From: JBKEDG01 sp047973085
GTDB taxonomy: Bacteria > Bacillota_I > Bacilli_A > JBKEDG01
Direction of reading: 5' to 3'
Assembly (NCBI GenBank): GCA_047973085.1
Contig: JBKEBI010000011.1
Span: 1-44,949, forward strand
DNA: 44,949 nt
The stretch's first letter is position 1; each line of letters starts with the position of its first letter. The notes under the pieces are model-generated. The model saw only the letters and a list, made by a program, of their open reading frames with translations, was not told the DNA's origin and did no database searches. The position numbers were made by a program, and so were the translations under genes. Of the stretch, positions 26,038-34,479 are shown piece by piece.

Positions 26038-27226
26038 TTATTTATTATTTTTTAGCCATTCTATGGCACTTGCAACAAAAGTTGTAACTCCATATTTTAA
26101 TGCACGCTCATCTATTAACACTTTTGGGTGATGAACTGTATATTTGAATCCTTCTTCTATATTTCCAGCCACTAATGGAATGTATAAACTTGGAACTTTT
26201 TCAGAAATGTATGCAAAATCTTCTGATCCTGTAAATATATAATCTAAATTTTGCACCTGATTAGCTCCCAAAGCACTCTTTAATATTTTTTCAATTTCTT
26301 TTGCTTTTTCCTCATTATTAATTGTTGGTGGGGTACTTCCTAATTTTGTAATTTTTGTTTCACAATTAAATAACTCTCCAGTTACCTTAACAATTTGTTC
26401 AATTCTTTCAAAATGATAATTACCTACATCTTCATTAAAAAAAACGCATAGTTCCTTGCATTACTCCTTCATTTGGAATAATATTGTGTGTATCACCAAA
26501 TGAGAATTGACAAATACTTAGCACTAAAGGATCAGTCGCAGAAATTTCTCTAGCTTTTACTGTTTGTATCTGACTGTATATGTGGTTTGCAGCTGCAATT
26601 GGATCAACAGAAATTTGAGGCATACCTCCGTGTCCTCCTTTACCAGAAATATCAATTCTAAAATTTTGTGAACCAGCTAGAAGAGGGCCACCTTGAACAC
26701 TTGCCAATCCAACAGGAAAATTATTTTGACCTGGAAAAACATGTAGAGCCATAGCAAAATCAACTTTAGGGCTTTTTAAGATGTTAGCATCAATCATTTT
26801 TAAAGCACCACCAAAACCTTCCTCATTAGGCTGAAACATGAATTTAACTTGTCCTTCTAACATATCTTCATTTTCTTTTAGAATTTTTGCAGCTCCAAGT
26901 AGCATAGCTGTGTGCATATCATGTCCACATGCATGCATTCTCCCATCAAATTTAGACTTGAACTCTAAATCCAAATTTTCTTTAACAGGTAATGCGTCCA
27001 TATCTGCTCTAAGTAAAATGGTCTTCCCATGTTTTTTACCGATACATGCAGTAATTGAACTATCAGCAATTATTTTACCTTCAATTCCAAATTCGGCAAG
27101 CTTTTCTAATACAAAATTGGTAGTAATAGGTAAATCAAAACCTATTTCAGGATGAGCATGCAAGTATCTGCGTATTTCAATTACTTCTGATTCAATTTTT
27201 TGCGACATTTCTAAATATTTATTCAT
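26038..27226 (-). pseudogene. M20-family amidohydrolase, frameshifted
   Basis: Members hydrolyse N-acyl amino acids, hippurate-like amides or dipeptides using two metal ions. The 5' part from ATG 27226 (AAGGAG RBS) contains RRYLHAHPEIGFDLP, the metal motif HACGHDMHTAMLLGAA, NEEGFGGA and the dimerisation segment GGHGGMPQ. It stops at 26435 because a minus-strand run holds eight T (plus 26437-26444). With seven T the frame continues as RFFNEDVGNYHFERI and on through TGSEDFAY and VHHPKV to the stop at 26038, giving about 395 aa, the usual length. The first gene of the three-gene operon. Confidence 0.85.
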
Positions 27227-27267
27227 ACTTTTGTCTTCTCCTTCACATCAATATATTTCATAGTTAT

Positions 27268-27296
27268 ATTATATCATAAAATAATAGTGTTTATAA
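27268..27296 (-). promoter_or_regulatory. promoter of the M20/DUF5058 operon
   Basis: On the minus strand, TATAAT (27268-27273) is preceded by TGA, an extended -10. A weak TTATAA -35 lies 17 bp upstream (27291-27296). It is about 40 bp upstream of the M20 start. Confidence 0.55.
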
Positions 27297-27310
27297 CAAA
27301 TAAAAAAAAT

Positions 27311-27412
27311 ATAATATTTTAATTATATTTTCTATATGTTCTAAAAATTGCTAGTATTATGTAATATTTTCAATTATATTTTTTATATGCTCTAAAAAAT
27401 TATTAACATTAT
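27311..27412. repeat. degenerate tandem duplication of a gene 3' end
   Basis: Bases 27311-27360 and 27361-27412 align over about 50 bp with roughly 80% identity and small gaps. The second unit holds the last ~16 codons of the SRPBCC-like gene (minus strand). The first unit lies beyond or across its stop codon and still carries a frame-broken version of the FLEHI.NII end. The stop codon is at the junction. Confidence 0.7.
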
Positions 27413-27815
27413 ACTTTTTTTCAAGTCTAAGTAACTTATACATAATTTTAGTAAATATTTTAGTGGGAGTGGTACTTGTAAAGTAGGTAAATTTAGTACA
27501 ATTTTCATCAATTTTATTCAATTCATAATAATATTGAATATTAAAATAGTTACTGATATTAAATTCAGCACTAATTTTTTTATGGTCATTTTCATCAATA
27601 TACTCTGTAATTGTTACAAGAGTTTCTAGAACATTTCCATTGTCATCTCTTCCTTGCAAATAAGTACTCCCAATTTTATTTTCAGTTTCATTTTCAATAT
27701 TGTGAAATAAAATTGTAGGGTCAATTTTTTTAACATTATTTTCTGAAAAATCAAATAGTTCAAAACATTTATTAATATTTTTACTGATAATAATATCTCC
27801 TTGTAATCTAGTCAT
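27357..27815 (-). CDS. SRPBCC-like (START-fold) protein
   Basis: A 152-aa cytoplasmic protein with alternating strands and a long C-terminal helix (IFTKIMYKLLRLEKKYNVNNFLEHIKNIIENI). The pattern (N-terminal strand GDIIISKNINKCFELF, then an alternating hydrophobic core and a final helix) looks like polyketide cyclase/SRPBCC ligand-binding proteins. This is judged from pattern only; no ligand can be named. The start is ATG 27815 with GGAGGT at 27821-27826; a longer frame from 27857 has no RBS and passes through the promoter. It is transcribed divergently from the HD-domain gene. Confidence 0.6.
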   Translation of the reverse strand: MTRLQGDIIISKNINKCFELFDFSENNVKKIDPTILFHNIENETENKIGSTYLQGRDDNGNVLETLVTITEYIDENDHKKISAEFNISNYFNIQYYYELNKIDENCTKFTYFTSTTPTKIFTKIMYKLLRLEKKYNVNNFLEHIKNIIENIT

Positions 27816-27834
27816 TTTACACCTCCATATTCTA

Positions 27835-27863
27835 ATTATACATAAATTTGATAACATTTACAA
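27835..27863 (-). promoter_or_regulatory. promoter of the SRPBCC-like gene
   Basis: On the minus strand, TTGTAA (27858-27863), a 17-bp spacer and consensus TATAAT (27835-27840). Its -35 overlaps the -35 of the opposite promoter by five bases. Confidence 0.7.
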
Positions 27864-27885
27864 ATAGTTTTTATTATAGTATAAT
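27857..27885 (+). promoter_or_regulatory. promoter of the HD-domain/truA-like operon
   Basis: TTTACA (27857-27862), a 17-bp spacer and TATAAT (27880-27885), about 36 bp upstream of the HD gene. The heptamer TTTACAA serves as -35 for both directions. Confidence 0.7.
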
Positions 27886-27921
27886 TGTTATAGTTAAATA
27901 CTATAGTGAAGGGGGAATATT

Positions 27922-29610
27922 ATGAAACTACTTATTATTTCAGATAATGATTCAAACGAATTATACTCTTCAATTGAAACTGATTCAATTGGTTATCTTC
28001 CAAATATTTTTTTAGATAAAATTGATTATGATATAATTTCAAATAACTTATCAAATATCAATATTTTAGCTTTTATTACTAATGAAAAAGGAATTGGAAA
28101 ATTATTTTTTGCTTCTTTACATAAAGTTGAAAAATCAAGTAAAAGCTTTGATTTAACATATAAAATTTTACATGTTATTGAAGATAAGTCAGAGATTTCA
28201 AATTTTAATAGAGCTTTTCCTTATGCTTTTAAAGAAGAAAATAGTGCTAAATTATCCAATTCTGAAGAGCTTATTCAGATAGTAAAGTTTTTTAATCCAA
28301 TTGATAATAGTAAAAAGAGAATTACTGCACTTGATATAAAAAGTGTAATTATGAATACTGATGCATATAGATTGCAGTCTTCAAAAACTGAGGTTTATAA
28401 AAAATCATATGAAGATGGAGTACATACTCGTCTTTCTCATAGTATAAGAGTGAGTCATATTTCTAGTTTAATTGCTAAAAGGCTTGAGGAAACACTCGAT
28501 TTAAAGCTTAATTATAATTTGATAGATAATATTTCAATGGGGCTTAATATAGGACATACTCCTTATGGAAATGTTGGAGAAAAAGTCATAGGGGAAATAT
28601 TAAATGGAAGTATAGATATAATTCCAAATGTGGATGTTTTGGGTTTGAAATACTTTAAACATAACTTACAATCTGCTAGAATGCTTGAACGTGTTGAGTC
28701 TATTACTAGTAGACAAAATAATTTTGTAGATTTAGATGTTATTGCGGGAATTATTGCTCATACGAGACTTAATTTTGATAAAGATATGTATAATAATTCT
28801 GAGAAAGTTAATAAATACTTATCAAAGTACTACATTAGCTATGATAAACTTATAGGTGAATATGCAATTCTTAAGGAAAATCAGTTAATTCCTAGAACTT
28901 TAGAAGCTCAAATTGTTATTGTTGCAGATGAAATTGCGCAAAAATCATATGATGTTGAGCTAGCTATTAGGAGTGAAAGTGTAGATAAAAATGAAATTAT
29001 TACAAGGTTAAAATTATTGAGTGAATTGACAGGTGAATATCTTGAATGTGACTTTAATAATAGAAATGATCGCTACTACGCATCTAGACAAATTAGTAGT
29101 CATATTGTTAAATATTTAATTGAATCAGCTTGTGATAGTGTACGTTTTGAAAAAATTAATAAAGGAAATATTGAAAGTTATATTAATTTTTCAGAAACCG
29201 GAACAAATATTTTGGAAATGCTTGATAACTATTTTCAATCAAAATTGTTACTTTCTAGAAAAGTTAGATTATACGACCATAAATCAAGGCAAATTATCAA
29301 AGATATTTTTACAGAAGTATATAATGATATTAATTTACTTCCTTCATTTCATAAGAATAGAATTATTGAAGAATTTTATAAAGAAGGAATTAAAGACATA
29401 AATATTTTACTTTGTTTTATTTCGTTTGAAGATGGCATAAAATATTTGGATAATATTTTATATTCAGATATTAGAAAAGTAAGAAATAAACATGAACAAG
29501 AATTACTTATTAGAAAAAGAGAGATTATTATTCAAGCAATAATTGATTATATTGTGTATTTAAGCGATAATGATGCAAAATCATTACATGAATATTTGAT
29601 GTTTAATTAG
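27922..29610 (+). CDS. HD-domain protein related to dGTPases, lacking the HD dyad
   Basis: Residues about 130-420 match the dGTP triphosphohydrolase branch of the HD superfamily: YRLQSSKTEVY (family FRRLQ.KTQV), HTRLSHSIRVSHISSLIA (first metal His kept), HNLQSARMLERVE, and IVIVADEIAQKS (late Asp kept). Where dGTPases read HDxGHPPFGHxGE, this protein reads LNIGHTPYGNVGE, so the His-Asp pair is Leu-Asn and a later His is Asn. The first ~130 residues have no family I recognise. At 562 aa it is longer than most. It is probably not a metal-dependent phosphohydrolase unless metal is bound differently. The RBS is GAAGGGGG. The truA-like gene follows after 7 nt. Confidence 0.75.
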   Translation: MKLLIISDNDSNELYSSIETDSIGYLPNIFLDKIDYDIISNNLSNINILAFITNEKGIGKLFFASLHKVEKSSKSFDLTYKILHVIEDKSEISNFNRAFPYAFKEENSAKLSNSEELIQIVKFFNPIDNSKKRITALDIKSVIMNTDAYRLQSSKTEVYKKSYEDGVHTRLSHSIRVSHISSLIAKRLEETLDLKLNYNLIDNISMGLNIGHTPYGNVGEKVIGEILNGSIDIIPNVDVLGLKYFKHNLQSARMLERVESITSRQNNFVDLDVIAGIIAHTRLNFDKDMYNNSEKVNKYLSKYYISYDKLIGEYAILKENQLIPRTLEAQIVIVADEIAQKSYDVELAIRSESVDKNEIITRLKLLSELTGEYLECDFNNRNDRYYASRQISSHIVKYLIESACDSVRFEKINKGNIESYINFSETGTNILEMLDNYFQSKLLLSRKVRLYDHKSRQIIKDIFTEVYNDINLLPSFHKNRIIEEFYKEGIKDINILLCFISFEDGIKYLDNILYSDIRKVRNKHEQELLIRKREIIIQAIIDYIVYLSDNDAKSLHEYLMFN

Positions 29611-29617
29611 GAGATAT

Positions 29618-30436
29618 ATGAAACCAAGAGAAAAAAAGCGACAGAAAAGTTTAGAGAGAAAAAGAAAAATTCGTAGTAACAATAAAAATATTGTTGAAAA
29701 TTTCAATTATAATTTTTTAATTACTTCGGAATATGATGGTTATAGTTTAGGTGGATATGCTAAGCAAAAGCATAAAAACACTGTACAAGATAAACTAGAA
29801 GATGCACTTGAAACTATTCTTGGAAGAAAAGTTAAGACAATTGAAAGTTCAAGAACTGATGCTAAAGTTCATGCTAGAGATCAAAAAGTAATGTTTAAGT
29901 TTTACAAAAATCTAGATTTAGATAAAATTAAAGAATCATTGAATAATATGACTGATAGTTGTGTTAATATCATTTCTATTGAAAAGGTTTCTGATGATTT
30001 TCATTGTAGGTACGATGTTTTAAATAAAACATATTATTATTACATTATGAAAAACTATAGTGTATTTAATCGAAATTATAAGTATTACCATTTAAAACCT
30101 TTAAATATTAAGCTAATGAAAACAGCAAGTAAATATTTAGTTGGAACACATGATTTTACTTCTTTTTGCTCGACTAAGTCAACACAAGAATCAAAAATTA
30201 GAACGATTAATAGTATAGAAATCGAGGAGACTTCTCAAGATATTATAATAAAAATTAATGGAGATGGTTTTTTATACAACATGGTTAGAATTATTGTAGG
30301 AACATTACTTGAATTCTCTGACAAGCAATTATTGGCTCAAGATATTGAAAAAATTCTTTACTCACAAGATAGAAAAAAAGCAGGGGCTACTGCACCTGCA
30401 CATGGGTTATATTTGCATAATATTAAATATGAATAA
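29618..30436 (+). CDS. truA: tRNA pseudouridine synthase A-like protein, divergent
   Basis: TruA makes pseudouridine at tRNA positions 38-40. The catalytic Asp lies in SSRTDAKVHA, where the usual motif is GRTDAGVHA; the Asp is kept but Gly flanks are not. Other marks are YDGYSLGGYAKQ, KTYYYYI, and DFTSFC followed by the C-terminal GDGFLYNMVRIIVGTLLEF. A basic N-terminal extension of about 30 residues (KPREKKRQKSLERKRKIR) precedes the domain and is absent from typical TruA. The length is 272 aa. The RBS is AGGAG. It overlaps the end of pncA by 14 bp, convergently, with no clear terminator. It could be a second TruA or the only one. Confidence 0.85.
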   Translation: MKPREKKRQKSLERKRKIRSNNKNIVENFNYNFLITSEYDGYSLGGYAKQKHKNTVQDKLEDALETILGRKVKTIESSRTDAKVHARDQKVMFKFYKNLDLDKIKESLNNMTDSCVNIISIEKVSDDFHCRYDVLNKTYYYYIMKNYSVFNRNYKYYHLKPLNIKLMKTASKYLVGTHDFTSFCSTKSTQESKIRTINSIEIEETSQDIIIKINGDGFLYNMVRIIVGTLLEFSDKQLLAQDIEKILYSQDRKKAGATAPAHGLYLHNIKYE

Positions 30437-30971
30437 TATTTACTCCTGCATTTTCAAGCTTTTTCATACTGTTGGCATGAACTTCTTGACTATCGTGATT
30501 TTCTGCATCAAAAGTTGCGCATAGATTTTCAATGACATTTACATTAATATTTAAATCTTTTTCATGAACATATTTTATTGCAGCATAAGCAAAATCAAAT
30601 ATGCAAATATCACTTACACAGCCAACAATGTATAAATTTTTAATCCCATCCTCAAAAGGATTTTTAGCAAGAAATCCATTTGTACTATTTTTTTTAATAA
30701 TTGTAATTTCATCAAAGTTAAGCTCTGAAATTATTTTAGCTTCATTAGATCCTTCAATGCAATGTGGAGGATATACTAGAAATTCTTTACAATTTTTAGG
30801 GTGAGAATCTGTATAATGAACCACTTCAATATTATTTTCAAGTGAAGTTTCAATTAATTTTTTAATTCCAGGTATTAGTTTTGCTACATTGGGAGAAGAA
30901 AGAGCTCCTTCAAAAGCAAATCCATTAATCATATCAATTATTATTAGTTTATCATTTTTTGTAAGTTTCAT
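30423..30971 (-). CDS. pncA: nicotinamidase / isochorismatase-family hydrolase
   Basis: It probably deamidates nicotinamide to nicotinate for NAD salvage. The catalytic triad of the family is visible: Asp13 (IIIDMINGFA), a Lys at 93-94 (IIKKNSTNGF) and Cys123 (VGCVSDICIFDFA). Metal ligands are likely Asp55 and His57 (YTDSHP) and His70. The length is 182 aa. The RBS is AGGTGA before ATG 30971. The gene is divergent from pncB, whose enzyme uses its product, and only 56 bp separate the starts. I could not find a convincing promoter there. Confidence 0.88.
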   Translation of the reverse strand: MKLTKNDKLIIIDMINGFAFEGALSSPNVAKLIPGIKKLIETSLENNIEVVHYTDSHPKNCKEFLVYPPHCIEGSNEAKIISELNFDEITIIKKNSTNGFLAKNPFEDGIKNLYIVGCVSDICIFDFAYAAIKYVHEKDLNINVNVIENLCATFDAENHDSQEVHANSMKKLENAGVNIIHI

Positions 30972-31027
30972 TTAATCACCTCATTATATATTATACTAGA
31001 TAATTGTAGATAAAAAAAGGAGAATAT

Positions 31028-32431
31028 ATGAGTTATTCACTGCAAACAGATTTATATCAAATAAATATGGCATACGCATACTATATAGATAATGTACATG
31101 AAAAGAATGCTGTATTTGAAATGTATTTTAGAAAAAACCCATTTGAAAATGGATATGCTGTTTTTGCCGGTCTTGAACGTGTTGTTGAAGTCATTAATGA
31201 ATTTAAATTCAATGATAGTGATATTGAATATTTAAAACAATTTAATTATTCTGATGATTTTTTAGACTATTTAAAAAATTTAAAATTTTCTGGCAATTTA
31301 AAGTCTGCTAGGGAAGGAGAAATTATTTTTGCAAAAGAGCCTATTTTAATTATTGAGGCTCCCTTGATAGAAGCTCAACTCTTAGAAACGCTTTTATTAA
31401 ATGTTGTAGGATTTCAAACATTAGTTGCAACTAAAGCTAGTAGAATAAAAAGGCTAATTAAAAATAGTTCTGCAATTGAATTTGGAGCAAGAAGGGCACA
31501 AGAAACAGAAGCTGCGCTATGGGGAGCAAGAAGTAGCTATATTGCTGGTTTTGATGGAACTAGTCTTCTTAATGCAGGAATCAATTTTAATATTCCAGTC
31601 TTTGGCACACATGCTCATTCATTTGTTCAAGTATACCAAGATGAATATCAAGCATTTAAAAAATATGCTACTGCACATAAAGACGTAGTATTTTTAATAG
31701 ATACATATGATTCTATTAGATCAGGAGTTATCAATGCGATAAAAGTAGCTAATGAATTTGGAAATAGGATTAATTTTATAGGAGTTAGAATCGATAGTGG
31801 GGATCTTGCTTATACTTCAAAACGTGTAAGAGAAATTCTCGATAGCGCTGGGTATATTGATGCAAAGATATTTGTTAGTAATGATTTAGATGAAAATACT
31901 ATTGCTTCTCTTCTTTTAGAAGGAGCTAAAATTGATGTTTATGGAATAGGTACAAAGCTTATAACATCATATGATCAACCATCATTAGGAACTGTATATA
32001 AACTTGTAAAAATTGATAATACTGATGTAATTAAAATTAGCAATAATATTGAAAAAATTACTACACCGGGTCATAAAAAAGTTTATCGTGTTTTAAATAA
32101 ATATAATAAGAGTGAGGGAGATATAATTACTTTATATGATGAAAAAATTTCATTTAATAAGCCTCTTAGATTACAGGCAGAAACAAATCCACTTCTATAC
32201 AAAGAGGTTGATAACTTTACTCTATATAATATTCATGAAGAAATTTTTAAAAAAGGTGAGTTAATATATATTCTTCCTTCTCTTGAGGAGATACGAGCTT
32301 ATCATATAACGGCAATAAATAGAATATGGGATGAAGTTTTAAGGTTTAAAAATCCTGCTAAATATTATGTTGATTTAAGTGAAAAATGTTTAGAAAATAA
32401 GTTGAATTTAATAAAAAATCATACACAGTAA
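31028..32431 (+). CDS. pncB: nicotinate phosphoribosyltransferase
   Basis: It converts nicotinate and PRPP to nicotinate mononucleotide. Family features are the N-terminal TDLYQINMAYAY, FEMYFRKNPF, the FGARRAQETEAALWGARS stretch, GTHAHSFVQ, and the phosphate-binding GVRIDSGDLAYTSK. The length of 467 aa fits the Firmicutes form. The RBS is AAAGGAG before ATG 31028. It is 12 nt upstream of glpK with no terminator, so both are likely cotranscribed. Confidence 0.95.
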   Translation: MSYSLQTDLYQINMAYAYYIDNVHEKNAVFEMYFRKNPFENGYAVFAGLERVVEVINEFKFNDSDIEYLKQFNYSDDFLDYLKNLKFSGNLKSAREGEIIFAKEPILIIEAPLIEAQLLETLLLNVVGFQTLVATKASRIKRLIKNSSAIEFGARRAQETEAALWGARSSYIAGFDGTSLLNAGINFNIPVFGTHAHSFVQVYQDEYQAFKKYATAHKDVVFLIDTYDSIRSGVINAIKVANEFGNRINFIGVRIDSGDLAYTSKRVREILDSAGYIDAKIFVSNDLDENTIASLLLEGAKIDVYGIGTKLITSYDQPSLGTVYKLVKIDNTDVIKISNNIEKITTPGHKKVYRVLNKYNKSEGDIITLYDEKISFNKPLRLQAETNPLLYKEVDNFTLYNIHEEIFKKGELIYILPSLEEIRAYHITAINRIWDEVLRFKNPAKYYVDLSEKCLENKLNLIKNHTQ

Positions 32432-32443
32432 TAGGAGGTTTTT

Positions 32444-33937
32444 ATGAAAAGATATGTTTTAACTCTAGATTTGGGTACAACTTCAATTAGGGCTTTTTTA
32501 GTTGATAAAACTGGAGATATTATTGCAAAATCTCAAAAAGAGTTCTCACAAATTTTTCCTAAATCAGGGTGGGTAGAACACGATGCAAATGAAATATGGT
32601 TGACATTATTATCAGTTTTATCAACGCTTTTTATTGAAAAAAATATAGATATTAACCATATTGATTCTATTGGCATAACAAATCAAAGAGAGACAACAGT
32701 GATATGGGACAAAGAAACTTCACTTCCAATATATAATGCGATTGTATGGCAATCTAGACAATCTGCTAGTATTTGTGATGAATTAATTGATAAAGGCTAT
32801 GAAGATTTATTTAAATTAAAGACAGGGTTACAAATTGATGCCTATTTTTCTGGTACAAAAGTAAAGTGGATACTTGATAATGTTGAGGATGCAAGATCAA
32901 AAGCAAATGATGGTAAACTTCTTTTTGGGACAATTGATACGTGGATTATTTGGAAATTATCTAATGGTAGAGCCCATGTTAGTGACTATTCCAATGCATC
33001 TAGAACCTTAATGTATAACATATATGATTTGTGTTGGGACGAAGAACTACTTGAAATATTAAACGTGCCAAGTACTATGTTACCTGAAATTAAAGAATCG
33101 TCACATTTATTTACATATACAGATTCAGCAGTATTTTTTGGTCATGAAATACCAATTACTGGTGTTGCAGGAGATCAACAAGCAGCCTTATTTGGTCAGG
33201 CATGCTTTCAAGCTGGAAGTGTTAAAAATACTTATGGAACAGGATGTTTTATGCTAATGAATACAGCAAGTACGCCTGTTAGATCCAAGAATGGGTTACT
33301 GACTACAATTGCTTGGGGAATTAATGGTAAGGTAGAGTATGCACTTGAAGGTTCTATTTTTGTTGCTGGTAGTGCGGTTAGCTGGCTAAGAGATGGACTT
33401 AGGATGATTGATAATACCTCTGATTCTGAAAAATATGCTAGTCGTGTAAAAAATACTAATGGAGTTTATGTAGTACCTGCCTTTGTAGGACTTGGAACTC
33501 CATATTGGGATTCAGATGTTAGAGGAAGCGTTTTTGGTCTTACTAGAGGAACTAGTAAGGAAGAATTTATTAGAGCAGTACTTGAATCAATTTGTTATAG
33601 AACAAGAGATGTTTTAGATATCATGAGTAAGGAGAGTGGAATTAATCTTTCAAAGCTTAGGGTTGATGGAGGAGCTGTTAATAATAAAATGCTTATGCAG
33701 TTTCAAAGTGACATTTTAAATATGGATATTGATGTGAGTAGAATTAATGAAACTACAGCTTTAGGAGCAGCTTTTCTTGCGGGTCTTTCAACAGGTTTTT
33801 GGAAAAATAAAGAGGAAATATTAAAAATATGGTCACCTGGTGAAACTTACCAATCAAAAATGGATGAGAGAACTCGTAATGATTTGTATAATGGCTGGAA
33901 AAGAGCAATAGCTGCTACAATGGTATTTAAAAACTAG
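32444..33937 (+). CDS. glpK: glycerol kinase
   Basis: It phosphorylates glycerol to sn-glycerol 3-phosphate. The FGGY-kinase hallmarks are DLGTTSIRAFLVD, GWVEHDANEIW, NQRETTVIWD, the central GDQQAALFGQACF, and GSVFGLTRGT. At 497 aa it is full length. The RBS is AGGAGG. No glpF, glpD or glpO gene is near. It ends in a 20-bp palindrome overlapping its stop codon. Confidence 0.96.
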   Translation: MKRYVLTLDLGTTSIRAFLVDKTGDIIAKSQKEFSQIFPKSGWVEHDANEIWLTLLSVLSTLFIEKNIDINHIDSIGITNQRETTVIWDKETSLPIYNAIVWQSRQSASICDELIDKGYEDLFKLKTGLQIDAYFSGTKVKWILDNVEDARSKANDGKLLFGTIDTWIIWKLSNGRAHVSDYSNASRTLMYNIYDLCWDEELLEILNVPSTMLPEIKESSHLFTYTDSAVFFGHEIPITGVAGDQQAALFGQACFQAGSVKNTYGTGCFMLMNTASTPVRSKNGLLTTIAWGINGKVEYALEGSIFVAGSAVSWLRDGLRMIDNTSDSEKYASRVKNTNGVYVVPAFVGLGTPYWDSDVRGSVFGLTRGTSKEEFIRAVLESICYRTRDVLDIMSKESGINLSKLRVDGGAVNNKMLMQFQSDILNMDIDVSRINETTALGAAFLAGLSTGFWKNKEEILKIWSPGETYQSKMDERTRNDLYNGWKRAIAATMVFKN

Positions 33938-33950
33938 CAATTGCTAGTTT
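33931..33950. terminator. perfect palindrome at the glpK / DUF2284-like convergence
   Basis: A perfect 20-bp inverted repeat (arms AAACTAGCAA/TTGCTAGTTT) covers both stop codons. It may be a bidirectional terminator, although the flanking T- or A-runs are short. Confidence 0.5.
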
Positions 33951-34420
33951 AAGATATCAATATATTTAGAATTTTTTATTTGTCCTACAAGTGCAACTCT
34001 AGAAATACTATTTGTAATAGGCCATTCAAGTATGTTTTTCAATGTTTGAGTAAGGTCAACTCCAAGAGCTTCTGGAGAAAGACAAGCATAATAATTTTGC
34101 TTTTTAAACTTATTAATATATGTAATCAAATTTTTCTTGGCGATTTCATTTGATTTATTAGTACTTATTATTGCATAAATTTTTTTGCTAGTATCAAAAA
34201 CTTCATCAAACATTGGTGCATTAGGAGGACATGAATTTTTACTTCCATATTTTGGACATCCATATGGGTGGTCTTTATAAGGTACGGCACAGAGTTTTCT
34301 AGGTGAAATACATTTATTAGTTGAAAATAAACTACAATTAAAGCAGTCTTGTTTTTTGTTAGTTTTTATACAATTTGGAGTAACTATAATAGGAATTACA
34401 TTAATAACTTCAATTGACAT
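33944..34420 (-). CDS. DUF2284-like cysteine-rich protein
   Basis: A 158-aa protein with many cysteines: CIKTNKKQDCFNCSLFSTNKCISPRKLC and then GCPKYGSKNSCPPNAP. The second block resembles the CKNYGKKLSCPP-type motif of DUF2284 putative metal-binding proteins. A metal or Fe-S centre is likely, but the function is unknown. No membrane segment or signal is visible. The RBS is GAGGTGA before ATG 34420. It is divergent from the PhzF-family gene (59 bp apart), which may share its promoter region. Confidence 0.6.
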   Translation of the reverse strand: MSIEVINVIPIIVTPNCIKTNKKQDCFNCSLFSTNKCISPRKLCAVPYKDHPYGCPKYGSKNSCPPNAPMFDEVFDTSKKIYAIISTNKSNEIAKKNLITYINKFKKQNYYACLSPEALGVDLTQTLKNILEWPITNSISRVALVGQIKNSKYIDILN

Positions 34421-34479
34421 TTTCTCACCTCAGTCATATTATACATCATCTTATAGCATTTAACAAATAAGGAGGATAT

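Noticed and set aside
24483..27296. M20/DUF5058 operon as a genomic island
   Set aside because: No integrase, tRNA target, direct-repeat boundary or change in base composition was seen.
30972..31027. Divergent promoter pair between pncA and pncB
   Set aside because: TATAAT- and TATACT-like boxes exist, but no acceptable -35 lies at 16-18 bp on either strand, so no promoter is annotated.
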